Positions 1 through 13,001 are shown, counted from the first letter of the stretch. The stretch is 64,000 bases of DNA from Nymphaea colorata (GCF_008831285.2 NC_045145.1:5952802-6016801); one strand, 5' to 3'. Made by a program: numbers and translations. The notes: a model not told the origin generated them from the letters alone.

Positions 1-889
1 ATTTCATGATTTTAATCTCCATTTTAGGCTCCATTGCATTAGATCCCTTTGTGATTTTAATTTCCCTTGGCCTATGCAAAGTCTCAATCTACATGCCACA
101 GTACTTGCCCATTAAGTAATAGCTTTGGGGGGTTCAATGGCTAGACCAACTTACTGGAGGCAAGGACCATCTCCTTACTATGTTCTAAAAAGAATGGGAA
201 ACCCCAACTTTTAGAACCCATGGAGAAGACTATGCCATGTACATTGGATTTTATCTAAGTATATCAACATACCATGTTATGAAGTGTTTAATGATTATGG
301 AAAACTTTAGGAAATCTAGTGTAGATGTCCAAGCCCATTTTCAAAACAATCATATTAGAACTGTATCTCTAGGGAGAGTTGTATTTGCATATGTGTTTAG
401 CCATGTTTCATATTTGTTTGACAAATGCATATTTCAAGGTGTTTATTAAAACCTGGACGTAGTTCTCAAAATGTCTTCTAGTTTACCATGACTAAACCAT
501 CCAGAATTTCAAATTTCAGTTATTCTATTGCTTAGGATTTATCTTGGTTTATGCTAGCCAAACATGACCATCATTTGGTCTTATCCTCTCTATTGGGTCA
601 GCTTAGGTAAATTGAGTCACTTTCAGCATAGTCTGGCCATCTGCAGATCTTAATCAATTGTCTGCCTTGGCCCCCACTATCTTTTGTCTTACAATCACCA
701 TGTTTTGGACACATCCCCAACGTCACATCGTACACTCCATCCTACAAGGAGACATAGACATAGTGATCTTTGCCACAGTTGTTCCTACCATAGGATGGTA
801 TTCATAGTAGTTGTAGCAGTTTTTGATGGCTTATCCTAGATATCTTGATAATTTTAGATTAGAAACAATCACCCTTACTCATAAAAAGG
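1..889. other. AT-rich non-coding stretch, possibly leader of Gypsy element A
   Basis: No credible reading frame is visible here. By position it lies just upstream of the plus-strand PMD-like ORF of element A, so it may be that element's untranslated leader. No LTR edge or primer-binding site could be found, so the 5' end of element A is probably outside the window or eroded. Confidence 0.35.
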
Positions 890-1910
890 AGGTGAATGGG
901 CCGCTGATTTAGGCACTAGCAGAGAGATGGAAACCCTACATGTGCACATTTTGGGACCCATGGGGAGAGATGACAATGATCACAAATGAATTCTTTGGCA
1001 TCCTTCACCTCCCCCATCCGACTGGCGACATTAGAGACCCAATGGAAAGTCAATTCTTAATCAACAAAGGGGTGGTTAACTACAATGAGCTACTTCATAG
1101 GCAGACTAGATTCAAAACATGGAACTTGTAGTTAGAAAACAAATGTCTATATATCTAAGTCATGGACATCCACACCCACTTAGGAGGCAGCGCAGAGCAT
1201 ATGATGGCTCTACCAAAATCCACATAGGAGAGGACTCATAAGGCTATGCTTTTGTGCACTATTGGACTGATCATCTTCACCAACAGATAGGGCATGATGG
1301 ACTTTCATACACTTAAGTTATCAAGATGTGGGGAACCTACCATTCCAGAACCTTGTTAGTAGCCATGGTGGGACTTGCCTTTTTATACAAAGAACTCACT
1401 AGATATGCTATGATGTAGTCCTCAACAATCGAAGGGTGCATTTGGTTATTGTAGGAATGGTTCTATCAAGACACAATCAAGGATGAGTGATTACACACAC
1501 TCTACATGCATATCGTTAGCTGCTGGATGACAGGACTAAGAAACAAGTCCTGTGGTACTTCTATGATCGAGAGACACCTACTACCAGGTATACTTATCAT
1601 GAGCAGTACATAGACATTTTGAACTAGCACCATTTTCGTCATGTCCTATCACCTGAAGAGATGCATAGCTCAGGTCTCTTGAATACAATTGACTTATTTT
1701 GATGTCCTGAAAGGATATCCCATCGTCATCAATCAGCATCTATGGTCAGAGGATTGGGATCATGTTAGAACCTTGGCAGCAGCAAATTGGTCGACCATTT
1801 AGGGGGACAATCTTGTTCATGATCGACTTAATAGGTCTGCATTGTACATGTCACGGTGGAGGAGTTTTACTCCTAGTACTTATTGTTGTTGAGACTATTT
1901 TTTTACTCTA
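890..1910 (+). pseudogene. PMD-like (plant mobile domain) ORF upstream of gag, element A
   Basis: A short open stretch at 940-1131 reads TFWDPWGEMTMITNEFFGIL followed by a Leu-Pro and Gly-Asp, matching the start of the plant mobile domain (PF10536 type: Trp, Thr-Phe, Gly-Glu, Thr-Ile-Thr-Leu, Leu-Pro, Gly). Downstream frames keep phrases shared with the Tat copy, such as a Cys-Thr-x-Gly-Leu-Ile block near 1255. Many stops and frameshifts interrupt it. In host proteins of the MAIN/MAIL type this domain acts in gene silencing; in transposons its role is unknown. It lies where the Tat copy carries the same ORF. Confidence 0.55.
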
Positions 1911-3430
1911 AGCATATTAAATGAATAAAATTCTAGTTTTTGATTCTCCTTTTCTTACGTGTCGTGTGCTTCTAAAGAACACATCTTTTGTGTACTTCCA
2001 TTGCTTCTTATTCATCTTTCTCTGATTAAACCAGAACCACTATGGCCCCATATCCTGTTCACAAAACTGCGACCATATTCAAATTCAGATGGTTGAACAT
2101 AAAGGAAGTAATGCAGACAACACAACTAATAGCCCAAGCTGCACCATGCCCATTGGATGATTTGCTAGAAATGTTGCCAAGGTTGTCTGATCCATTCTAA
2201 CTAAGCAAGCCAAAGTCTCACCTTGGTTGAAGAACCAAGAAGATTTGTAGACCTTGTCATTGATTGTGAATCTAAAGTAAACTTCTAATCGGGCATGGTT
2301 GGATCAGCAAGAGCATTACTCAGACTATCTGTATGATGCTGCCATGCTTCGTGAATGAAAGGAAAGACTCACTCATCTCAGAAAATAGAAGATAATTGAA
2401 TTGATGGAGCAGTACATGTTTTTTCATGAAGATGACATACAGAGGTTTCAGTTGTAGATCATCACTAACAAGGAATTCAATTCTTGCCTCAATAGATGGT
2501 TATAATTTTGCCTAAGAAGAAATATGAAAGAGTTGGAGTTGGATCTCAGAGCCACGAGATGGTATGGACCGCCACACCCATATAGCCTACAAATGACCTT
2601 CATCAATTACATGTTTTCTCTGCAAGATCTCATCTTATGAGGTGGAACACTCAAGCATTAGATCATTGACTTCAATAATTTTTATTAGTTTGAAGAAGAT
2701 GGTTATCGATGTTGTTGAAGAAGTGTCTATTGAGGCCACCAAAGCGTTGTTGTAGCATTATGAATCTCTGAAGCTAAAGGGGTTGTACAGAGTGGAAAAC
2801 ACTCCAACCAAGTAAAAAAAAATAGTTCTCATTGAGAATCCCAACATGATAGAGTTAAAGATCATCAACTACCGATGGTCAATCCTGTAAAAACACCAGC
2901 TTCAAATCTTGAACTTGTAAGTGTTCAAATTTCAAGAGAAATGAATGAGTTTTGAAGTACAAGGCCCTCAACACTACTTGAGGAAGGTGACTACCACGAT
3001 CGGCAAACCTTGTGGAGAGGACAATGCTTTCAAAAGTCTACTGAATCAGTTCAGCATTACTCAAGACTTGACTTTGGGATTTTCTTCATTTTATACAAGC
3101 TCTTCCCTATCCATCATGGAAAATCCCATGCCATGGAAACAATTTCCATTCTTGGAGAGGTTGTTTGTCATCATTGTTGATGAAAGCTCCTGTGAAACCA
3201 TAGTTGAAGAAATAATGATAAAGGATCCATGTCTTAGAAGCTATGATGCATGCCATGAGTTTGTGCTCTGATCTGATGAAAAGAATGAATGATGATGAGA
3301 AAGGCTCTGTCTAGAAAAACTCATGTAATTTATGTCTGAAAATGCAATAATTGTTCTTTGTGTACCATTGTTGGGACAGTGGGGGCCCCATCCTTTCTTT
3401 TTCCAGTGTTCAATAAAAAGGTAATTTTGC
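1911..3430 (+). pseudogene. Degenerate gag-region sequence, element A
   Basis: This lies between the PMD-like ORF and the RT of element A. One frame starts at an ATG at 2041 and stays open for about 45 codons; another is open at 2945-3271 (108 codons, no recognised domain). I see neither the capsid motif nor the Cys-His motif found in the gag of the Tat element and element C. The protease should also fall here, but no Asp-Gly-Gly or Asp-Ser-Gly motif was found. It is best read as eroded gag-protease sequence or replaced DNA. Confidence 0.35.
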
Positions 3431-3431
3431 T

Positions 3432-3860
3432 TTGAAAGTTGTGTTCTCCCACTTGCACATTAGCTCGAATTGCCACATTGTTACTGCATTTCCCCATAGT
3501 CAGTGTTTTTGCAAAGCTAACATGGTATGCAAACCTTACAAGTTGATAATCAATCTTGCAATATTTCAAAAAACAGAAATAGCTCATGAAATTCAAAAAC
3601 ATAAACTTGGTGAATCAAGAGAGGCAATGGAACTAGAATTAGAGCCATCTGAATTTACACAGCTAGAAAAAGAAGATCAGCTGCCGACTATGCTCAATGA
3701 TCCTACCAAAGAAAGGAATATTGGGATGGAATCAGATCCTAAGGTGATTCAGACTGGTGGCAATCTCGATGCTGAAGAGGAAGAAAAGTTTGTCAATTTC
3801 TTTAAAGAATATAAAGTTATCTTTGGACCCATGAAGACAAGCCCAGATTAGATCAAAAGT
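3432..3860 (+). pseudogene. Pre-RT linker of Gypsy element A
   Basis: A 139-codon open stretch rich in Glu and Lys ends with a GluGluGluGluLys-Phe-Val...Tyr-Lys-Val-Ile-Phe-Gly pattern. This matches the segment of Gypsy polyproteins just before RT (acidic run, then a 'Leu-x-Glu-Tyr-x-Asp-Val-Phe' phrase). It stops at 3849-3851, where the RT region begins in another frame. A real ATG-started protein is unlikely; this is an interior piece of a polyprotein. Confidence 0.45.
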
Positions 3861-4615
3861 TGGTAGAACACAAGTTAATTTTGAAACTTGAAAAACAGGC
3901 TCGTGAAACAAAAAGTGAGAAAGCTAAACCCCAGAATTAAGGACAAAGTTAAAGAATGATTAGAATATCTTTTGAAAACAAGATTCATAAACACCATTGA
4001 CTATCTAAAATGGTTAGCAAATGTTGTCGTAGTACCAAAGAAAAATGAAAAAGTTAGATTATGCATCGACTTCCACAAAAGCCACTCCAAAAGATGAGTA
4101 TCCATTGCCGAATATTGATATGTTGATAGATAGCACTACAGGACATGAGATGTTTTCTTTCATAGATGATTATTCAGGATATAACTAGATCAAGTTGGCA
4201 GTCAAATATCAACCAAAAACCTCATTCACAACCCCCTGGGAACCTTCTGCTATATGGTGATGGTCTTTGTGTTCAAAAGTGCAGGGGCTACATATCAGTG
4301 AGCAATGGCAAAAATGTTTCATGATCGGATGCATAAATTTATGGTTGCATATGTTGATGATATCCTAATTAAGTCAAAGTCTTTATCTGACCATCTTAGT
4401 GTCCTTAAGCAAGTGTTTGAAGGATTGATTCAGTAACAATTGAAATTGAACCAAAAAATGTGTATTCAGTGCTGAATCAGGATAACTTTTTGGATATATG
4501 GTCAGTAAAAAAAAGATTGAAATAGATTTTGTAAAAGCTAAGGTAATAATTGGTATGCCCACCCTGACAACACTCAAAGAAGTAAAAGTTTGCAGAGGCA
4601 AGATTTAACAAACCA
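3860..4615 (+). pseudogene. Reverse transcriptase region, Gypsy element A
   Basis: Fragments in several frames match Ty3/Gypsy RT. There is a 'Leu-Val-Glu-His-Lys-Leu' entry near 3860 and a 'Val-Val-Pro-Lys-Lys-Asn' block near 4025. A Phe-x-Asp-Asp-Tyr-Ser-Gly-Tyr-type block near 4160 is followed by the catalytic AYVDDILIKSK motif near 4345-4380. The catalytic YVDD residues are intact in this copy, unlike in the Tat element at 26.9-27.5 kb, but at least three frameshifts and several stops make it non-functional. Confidence 0.7.
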
Positions 4616-5065
4616 GAAGATTCATTTTGAACTTTTCCCTTAGAGTCATTCAATCATCTCCTAAAAAAAGGGGTTAAATTTATGTGGGGCCCACAATGCC
4701 AACAATTTTTGGAGCATATCAAATAGTACCTATTGGATACACCCATCCTTTAGCCACCAATATTAGGAAAACCACTTCTATTGTATGTTGCTGTGAATGA
4801 CTCAACCTATGCAATATACTATGTGAGCAATACCTTCATGCAATATGAAAAGCAATATTTGTCGATAGAGAAAACTTGTCTAGCATTCGTATGGATGCAT
4901 TAGAAACTTAGGCATTACCTTCTGTCTTGTGAAGTTAAGGTGATCTCGCAATTGGATCCCCTCAAATATATTCTAGAACAACTATTTATTAGTGGCCAAA
5001 TTGCTACATGGCAAGTTCCAGCACAGACCTTGTTTTTCAAATGGATCCAAGAACTTGATGGGAAT
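4616..5065 (+). pseudogene. RNase H region, Gypsy element A
   Basis: Frames here read a 'Lys-Lys-Gly-Val-Lys-Phe-x-Trp-Gly-Pro-x-Cys-Gln' block near 4665, a Leu-Gly-Lys-Pro-Leu-Leu-Leu-Tyr-Val block near 4760 and a 'Tyr-Leu-Ser-Cys-Glu-Val' phrase near 4920. All are shared with the better-preserved RNase H at 26.2-26.9 kb on the minus strand. This is the RT-linked RNase H of a Gypsy polyprotein and is interrupted by stops. Confidence 0.65.
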
Positions 5066-5720
5066 AGGAATATGAATTCTTCTATCACACGAAAATGAAA
5101 TGATACAAAATTCCCTCACATTGGATTTCGTCTAGACACACAACATGGCAGAATATGAAGCACTTATTGAAGGCCTCAAGATACTGCTAGAATTTAATCT
5201 TAAAGGAGTTCACACTTACGGGACTCCATCCTTATTGTAATAAAGTCAATAATGAATGGAAAGTGAAAGATTCCAAACTCACCTCATAACAAGAGATGAC
5301 CAAAGCACTGGTCAAACAATTTGACAAATTTTAGCATCTCCATGTCAGAAAGGAGTTCAATCAGTTTGCAGACGGTCTAGCCAGCCTTGGCTCCATTATT
5401 ACCATAAAAAAATTTGAGCCATGTAGAGCCTTCGAAGTTGAAAGATTGACTCAACCAGCCTATGAAAGGATAGAACAGGTCAACCATGTAGAATCACTAG
5501 AAGCACCCTGGTATCAAATATAAAAAAAAACACTTGGAAGCTAGAAACTTCCCTCTGAACATGTCCAAAAAAGATCAGAGAGCAATTCAAAGAATGTCCA
5601 GCCGATATTTTATATTTGCCAGAATTTTATACAGAAAAGGCTTTAGTGCATAATATTCCATATGCTTAGATGAAGATGAGACAAAAGAGGTGACTAAAGA
5701 TGGCACCAAGCTAGGATGGG
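5066..5720 (+). pseudogene. Second (archaeal-type) RNase H and truncated start of integrase, element A
   Basis: Near 5135 a frame reads THNMAEYEALIEGLKILLEF. This is the diagnostic helix of the archaeal-type RNase H carried by Tat-lineage Gypsy elements and is nearly identical to the block at 25.9-26.15 kb on the minus strand. It is followed by 'Phe-Ala-Asp-Gly-Leu-Ala-Ser-Leu-Gly-Ser' near 5370 and a decayed linker towards the integrase zinc finger, which stops near 5.7 kb. The integrase core is missing. Confidence 0.65.
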
Positions 5721-6351
5721 CCATATGTGATCAGAGAAATTCTTTCTGGGAATTCTTATTGCCTAATCAACATAGACAATGTAGAATTACCTGATTTTGT
5801 CAATGCACTTAATTTGAAAAATTCTACTTGATGTACTCTTTTCTTCTATCAATAAAGATTACAATTTCTAATGGCCAGATTAACCTTATCTCATGCGATC
5901 AATGATTTATCATTCCTTTAGCCCTAGAACTATGATATCTTTTATTTCAATGCACTAGATCAAATTATCCAACAGCTATAAATTTTCAAAGGATTTATTT
6001 CAAAATCATTCCAAAGAGGTTTTCAAAAGAAATGAAGCTCACAAGTGTCACAATTTTCCAAACTTTTTCCCCATGAAGGCAAAAGAATCTATAGGTTTAC
6101 AAAAAGTCTTTGAATGAACATATGCCTTCAAATTTGGAATCATAATTTCAATAACTCGGAAGCAAATGTTTTCAAAGTTCTTTCTTCCAATATACCATGG
6201 AAATTCCACGTGTGAATGTTGAACACCCGCAAGTATAAAATTTTGAAAACTTACACATGTTGCATTGAAGCTTTCTTGTCTTGGCACATTTTCTGCAAAT
6301 AAAAAATTTTCAAATGGTACAAGAGAATCAACCTTGTGTTTGTTTGCAGAT
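5721..6351. other. Non-coding AT-rich gap
   Basis: Nothing recognisable is seen. A minus-strand open stretch at 6048-6482 runs into the neighbouring minisatellite and shows no domain, so it is treated as chance. Confidence 0.4.
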
Positions 6352-7108
6352 CTCATGCCTTGATATGCCCATTTTCTAACATCTAAGTGCAGCACTTGCC
6401 TCACGCCTAGATGTGTCCATTTTCTAATGCCTACATGCACTAGAGCCTCATCTCGTACCCATATATGCCTCTTTTCTAGCATCTATATGCATTACAGCCT
6501 CGTCTCATGCGTAGATGGACCCTTTTTCATTGTCGCATCAGTGCCTCATCTCACACTTAGATACGCCCCTTTTCTAGCATCTACGCACACCAGAGCCTTG
6601 TATCATGCCTAAACGCATCCATTATCAGTGCCTAGGTGCACCAAAGCCTCGTCTCACACTTAGATATGGCCATTTTCTTGTGTCTACATAGACCAATGCC
6701 TCATCTCACACCTAGTCATGCCCCTTTTTTAGTGTCTACGCACACCAAAGCCTCGTCTCACACCTAGATACAGCCCTTTTCTAAAGTCTATGCTCACAAG
6801 ATGCGCCCCTTTTCAGTGCATCGTCTCACACCTAGATGCGCCCCTTTTCAGTGTCTATGTGCACTCGAGCCTCCTCTCACACTTAGATACTCCCCTTTTA
6901 TAGCATATATGAGCACCAAAACCTCGTCTCATGCCTATATGCACCCCTTTTCAGTGTCTACATGCACCAGAGCTTCGTCTCGCACCTAGATACACCTCTT
7001 TTCTAGCATCCATACCTACCAAAGCTTCATCCCATGCCTAGATGCACCCCTTTTCTAGCATCTACACACAATGATCCTCGTGTCATACCTAGATGCACTC
7101 CTTTCTCA
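6352..7108. repeat. Minisatellite, ~51-bp unit, about 15 diverged copies
   Basis: The unit runs roughly 'caaagcctcgtctcacacct' + 'agatgcgccccttttctagc' + 'atctacgcacac'. Copies can be followed about every 48-54 bases from 6352 to 7108, with one partial unit near 6799. Units differ at many positions and some contain small indels. The GC-rich blocks stand out against AT-rich surroundings. Short open frames over the array only reflect the periodicity and are not genes. Confidence 0.85.
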
Positions 7109-9784
7109 TGCTTGAGCACACACAGACATTAGAAAGTAAAATATATGAATTTTGAAATGGAATATTCCAAGAGGACTTGTTTATCAAATTTTAATACTGC
7201 ACAACAAAGAAAACAATCTCCAATCATTGATTAAGGAGATTCAAGGAGCAAGCGTCTCAGCAAAGTCATAATATGAATCGAGGAAGTGAACTTAATGATT
7301 TTGAAAGATTCAAAATTCAAGAAATATTATTGATTTGAATGACCAAAAGTTACGTGGCAATCTAATGAAATTCATGTGACAATGAGGATTTGAATTGGTT
7401 CGAGCTCGTCAAGCAAGGCCACAACAAAATGAGTGATCAGAGATGGACTCAATGCATAGCCATTCCTTTATCTCAGTATTCAAGAGTAGCAAGTAGGCAT
7501 AAATCTTGATTTGCGTCCATTCCATGAAGTTATGTGATCTATGAACTTCTGTCTAGTTTTATCTTGTAAGGCCTTTTCAACTTGAGCACGTGAGTCTGAA
7601 GGGTGTTTCACACTTGTTACCCTAAGGTCAACTGACTTGGGAGCTGCCAATGTGAAAGCTTGTTACATGGGTTCAAAAGAAGCCCGACAGATATGACATT
7701 GCACATGACAAAGTTGTATATCTTCACCAAAGTGATGAGGCAAAGTAGTAGCTTATGGGGTGGTGAGGTATTTTTCATGCACAGTGAAGGTTGACCTAAG
7801 TGAAAGCAAGCAAGGGTTCAAGAGCCAAATGACCATAAATTCAAAGGAAATAATGAAAAAGTACAAGGAAAAGAAAGAGAAAAATGAGTGCCTGCTTGAA
7901 AGAATGCAACTGTTCACAATTCAAAATTCTCTCATGAACAACGTGAAATTCCTTGTGGTTTGAAAGTCATTAACATAGTAATTACTCCTTTACGAGATTC
8001 TTTATGAAAATGAGAGTCTACCTTCCAAAAGTTCATAAAATAATAATGAAGGGAAATTTGTTCCAAGAACCTCAAAAGGCTTTAATTAGAATGAGTTTTC
8101 CAGTCCTTTCGAAATATGAAAAGATTAAAGCAAGTCCTCAAAAGGATATCAGTTTCACAAATAATATGATTTACCAAAAATGTTGGGTTTTGCCTGAGCT
8201 CACCCTTGTGACACTCCCACCTTCAAAACTTGTCCGCCACAGGCACACAATGTCACAATGATCACCTAGTTCACAATTGGGGTATTTTTTACTAGAATCG
8301 TGTGCTTTCACAATGTTCAATAAGTTCACACACTAGGGCAATTTTTTTATCATGGATTTTTACAATGTCTACTCAGTTCTCAAGCACAAGTACTTTTTGT
8401 TACAATGTTTAGAGCAACATATTTTCCCATTTCAGATTGAGATGTTTTATTCTCACATTATCAAGATCAATGAAATTTCATAATGATCACCTAGTATTCA
8501 CAATAGGGCATCTTTATCCTTTTAAAGAAGATTATCCTAATATCATTTGTAAAATGATTTACAAAAAATGAGATCTTTTCTCTATACTGGGGAATTCATT
8601 TTAAAATTTGGTGTGTCTTATCTTTGCCTCTAACTACGGCTTGACACTGGCTTAGTAGCAAAGAGGGCATCTATAGGCACCCCAAGGTTTTCCTTGCCAA
8701 AATGACCATTTTGTCTTCTCAATGTGTTGATTTTCTCAAATGTTTTTCAACTACACATGCCAAGGATCACACAGACACAAACCTCATAATCCAAATGTTT
8801 GGCAGTAGGACCTAGATTCCTTGCCTACTGTTAGTTGGGAAAACAGTCATTTTGCCCATAATAATCCTTATTTTGCCCAAATTTCATCCAATTTTCATGA
8901 AATAGCTCTAGAACCCCATAGAATTATGTTTTACTATTTCAACTACTAAAATTCTCACATTTGCAAATAAGCAGGAGCTTCCACAACCAACTTTTAGTGC
9001 ACATTTAGTTGAATTTAGCTCACAATGGCCCATTTCTACTGTTTTTCAGCAATTTCTTCACACCAAATCATCTGCCAATCTCACCAAATTCACTTTCAAG
9101 CCTCGTTTAGTGTCAACAAAGTATTTTCAGTGAAACCCTAATTTCTAGGTCCAAATTTCCATCACAAACCTCTCATTTCACTCCATCTCATAAAAAATGA
9201 GCTCACTAACTCAATTATTCAAATAATTCTCAGCAATCACACCTTGTTACTACCCGTGGAGCTCATGCTAAGGTTTTCTTATTATTAGGAGAGTATTTTT
9301 AAAATTGTTGTCTATGGACTCATCCTAATTTGATCTCTAGAGAGTTGTCTTAACATTAAAGTCACCCTCTCTCCCTCATTTTGAGTGTCTCGGCTAAAAT
9401 TCTCTCAATCTGGGGTTAGTTAACTTGTGTCAATCTCACAATTGTTCTTCAGTGTTAGAACTATCTATCTTTAACTCAATTCAGATTGATTCATCCAAAC
9501 TCTAGCTCATTTCTTATTTAAGCTCATTTCTCCCACTTTTTTGGAGCTCTCAGTGAGAGCTCAAACATTTGAGCTGAAATTCACACAATCCAGAATTTAA
9601 ATTTGAGATTTCTTCCCATCAATGTGATGAAAACATTTCCACATAGTATTATTAACTTTGGTTTGAATAGAGCACCACCCTTGGATCATATAATTCATCA
9701 CTGTTATCAAATTCACTAAGTTGTCTTAATCCAAACATCAACACTTGTAGCTTTAGAGCTAATCAATCCAGGATTTTGATTTTC
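7109..9784. other. Non-coding AT-rich region with minor degenerate repeats
   Basis: No gene or transposon domain was recognised. Open stretches at 7760-7963 and 8004-8261 are Lys-rich with no motif. Three loosely similar copies of 'acaatgatcacctagttcac' lie near 8254, 8310 and 8478, suggesting an old short duplication. The rest looks like eroded repeat DNA. Confidence 0.4.
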
Positions 9785-11385
9785 AGTTTGAGCACACCGA
9801 TGGATTCAATGTCACTTGAAGAGAGTATCAGTGCATCTATTTCTCATGATCAAGGCCGAAAACATATTTTCCCTTTTGCCCTTTACATTTTCATTCTACA
9901 GCTTGGTCAATTTTAAAAATTTTGATTTTCCAAGAGCAAATGAAGTCATTTTTCTACCACATGAGCACATATTTGGAAACTGTTTATGATCCTACGCAGT
10001 TTAATGTCCAACCTAGATCATAGAACATGGTTTTTGCACTAGTGGCAAAACCATAAATTGGCCAAATATGCATTATTTTTTCATTTTCATAAGTTAGGAA
10101 CCACTTAAACCTAACTTAAATATTTCATACATTGAAACTGAGCCCGTTATGGCTCACACAGATCCAGAACTCACCTTGAACCCAGCCTGGAATCAGTCAA
10201 CTCAGTTTGACCTAAAACTGAACCTACTTGACCTAAAACTTGTTTGGACCTATGTTCAACCTAGCCCAAACCTAGAACAAGTGCAGGTCAACCTCGTAGC
10301 TCTGAGCTTGAACCCATTTAAGCCCAGGCTGAGCCCAGGTCCAGCACATGGATCTTAGATTCTAATTTTAAACTCTAAATCTGCACAACGTAAGTTCTCC
10401 CCCCTCTCTCTCCCTAATTTTACTTAGTTTCTTTTCCCTCTTTTGCTAACTTATAATTCCCCTCTTTTGGCATATTTTCCAAGGTTCCTTCCAGTGTTTG
10501 GACGTGGTATAGCAAAGAGAAAATAGGGAGGTAGAATGGAAGAAAGAAAAAAAACAAGAAGAAGAAGAAGAAGAAAGAATAGGCAATTCTCTCTCTCTCC
10601 CCCCTTCTTTGATTTCACGTCCCTCTCTCTTTCTCCCCCTATGGACTTCACATGAGCATTATGCTATTTTCCTGTCTTATTGGTCTCCATTAGTTCTTTT
10701 CTTTTACGTAGATCACAATGCACATGAACATGCACGTAGTTCATTATTTCCATGCATTCGCTTTTGCTTTGCTTGATTTAATTTGTGCTTAGTTTGATTT
10801 ATGTGCTTGGATGTTATTTTATTTCTTTGATTTTGTCACTAATATGATTATTTGATTGATTCACGTGATTAATTTCATCATATGTTGGGATTTTCAATAA
10901 AATCTAGCTTAATAGATATTGAATTTTAAGATAGGTGAAAATCAAACTTGTTGTCATAAGCCTGATTTTTGCCTAACTTCAAATCATTATATCTCTCAAA
11001 CGAAAAATTACTTTTGCAATACATAAAAAACCTGGTTTTGTGCATATGTCTTGTGCCTACCAATTTTTTTGTATATTTATTTTAGGATTTGACCTCTCTA
11101 TCAAGTCAATTTTAGAAACTGGTCTTTCTGTCCCAAATTTATGGCAAAAGTAAGTCCTGAAATTTTCTTGAATTAATTAACTAAGTTCTCTCAATCTAGA
11201 GGGCCAAATTGAGTACTATAAAAGCCAAAAGTTTGCCACAGGTGTCTGGTTCCTTTGCCTAAAATTTTATGTGATTATATATTGATTTGTCCCCTTAATT
11301 CAGATATGTTTTATGCAGCCTTTTGTAAAACTCTATAGAAAACAGTATTTGTGCTCAACTTTGCAAATGCATTATTTTGTATGCT
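9785..11385 (+). repeat. Left arm of a ~1.6-kb inverted repeat
   Basis: This arm is homologous in reverse complement to about 14.2-15.95 kb. Matching landmarks in the same order are 'gatggattcaatgtcac' (9798), 'ggccaaatatgcat' (10059), the Ct-rich run and 'tggacttcacatgagc' (10643), 'ttgatttatgtgcttggatg' (10793), 'cctggttttgtgcatatg' (11031) and 'cctaaaattttatgtgat' (11257). Identity is about 70% by eye with many small indels. No coding domain is present. It may be one of two oppositely inserted copies of an unidentified repeat, or the long terminal inverted repeat of one element. Confidence 0.7.
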
Positions 11386-12964
11386 TACCTTTTTTGAATA
11401 TTTTTAAGTTCCTTAGTTTCTTTGTCATGTAATGAGTCTATCTCCAAATTTTCAGTTAAAACAAAGTTTCTTCCTGTTTCAAATATGATCACAAAGTTGG
11501 GTGCTTGAACAGTTCGATACAGAGAAGACGAATTTTGTTAACTTTGCCACTTTCTCATTTTAACGTTTGAAGTTTTTTTTCAGATCTGTAAGTTGCTGTA
11601 GGTTTTCTGGTGTGTCAAGATTCCACAGACCCAAGTTTGGATCAAGTTGGGTTATGACCCTACTTCACACATCTTTGAAGTTCGTGCAGAAATTGTTATA
11701 ATAATTTATTCTTCTCCACAAAATTTCTGCTTTTCAAGTTTTCTACATCAACTTGTTAGATGCACAATTATCTCATCTGTGGGTCCTTTTTTATAATTTT
11801 GAGTTCTATATATTCTTTGATATATGGAGACATTACAGATTAAATTTCACGTTAGTCCATGGAGATTTGTTACTTTTTTCACATTGGCAAAGTTCATGTT
11901 TTGAACTATTGTCTGTTTTCCTGTTCTTTGATTTTCTACAAAGAACTATTTAAAAGCTCATGTTTTTTTATCTATATCCTTTTGTCATTAGAAGCTTTTT
12001 CAGAAATTTCAAATATGGTTGAAAGGTTGAGATACAGAGAGTAAATATACCAAGTTTTATGATCATTGGACATCATTTCATTAACTTTTTCGTTCATGCA
12101 ACATGGGTTATTAAACTATTTTACCATTTTCTAAGTTAGTATGCAAGTTGTTATTTCTGTGGCAGGTTTGCGTATCAATAACTTTTTCATCTCTCCTTAT
12201 TTTTCTGATATACAAGGTTCTACCTGTTATTCAGAGAATGTATAGTCCAAATTTCAAGTCAATCCAAGTTGTTTAGATATATTTTGAGTCGTGCAAAAGT
12301 CATAGCTGTAAAATCTGTTTTTTGCTTTGTTTTTTTTAGATGAATTTCATGCTTGATATATTTTTGTAGAAAATAGATTTTTTTGATCTATCACTTGAAA
12401 CTGATTATCAGATTTGTGGAGATCCTTTAGGACTAATCAAATTAGCCGCAGGAAACAAACAGTAGTTCTTTAGAACTTAGTCAAATTTCTGTTTCACACA
12501 GAGTTTGAGATTTTTTATCCGATGTTTATTTTTAACTTAAACATTTTTTCTTTTTTTGTGGTAAAATCTCAATCATGTGAATTGTCATTTTAAAGTTTTA
12601 TGATGTGTTTATTTGATTAATTATATTTATGTATCGTTAAATGTGCATTATTTTAAAGATATTGCATCTGGACTTCAGTGTATGAATTTAGGGCTTTGAA
12701 TGAGCTTGCGGCAATATGTCTTTCTCATTAAGCTTAATTTATCAAGTGAAAGCCATATTTCAATCTAAATTCCATATTATTTCGAAATATCATATCATTC
12801 ATGCACATATATCTGTTTTGCTTAGTTTTATTTTCATTAATGTGGTTAACTATGTTCCTTCAGGTAGCTTTGCTTCGTAATGCATCCATTTATTTCAAAA
12901 ATATGCCTACATTTAGGTTTCATATTAATCAATTTAAGGTGATCAACTATACATGCATGGAAAT

Positions 12965-13001
<37 letters not shown>

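Larger units (their letters stand above)
890..5720 (+). mobile_element. Gypsy element A: decayed Tat-lineage Ty3/Gypsy retrotransposon, truncated
   Basis: The plus strand carries, in order, a PMD-like ORF, an unrecognised gag-region stretch, a pre-RT linker, RT, RNase H, an archaeal-type second RNase H and the start of the integrase region. This is the same order as the minus-strand Tat element at 20.0-36.6 kb. Every domain is cut by stops and frameshifts. Homology stops near 5.7 kb, before the integrase core, and no LTR is recognised at either end. Two RNase H domains are the hallmark of the Tat lineage. The decay is clearly heavier than in the other copy, so this is an old fossil. Confidence 0.75.

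Noticed and set aside
2945-3271. Plus-strand 108-codon frame as a host gene
   Set aside because: No recognisable domain; it lies between the PMD-like ORF and RT of a decayed Gypsy element in the same orientation, so a polyprotein remnant is more likely.
6352-7108. Regularly spaced repeats as a CRISPR array
   Set aside because: Units are contiguous, diverged and lack unique spacers of constant length; the surroundings are plant retrotransposons.
10451-10651. Small minus-strand open frame with a hydrophobic Leu/Phe run
   Set aside because: It lies on GAA and GA/CT simple repeats within the inverted-repeat arm; the apparent membrane segment is compositional.
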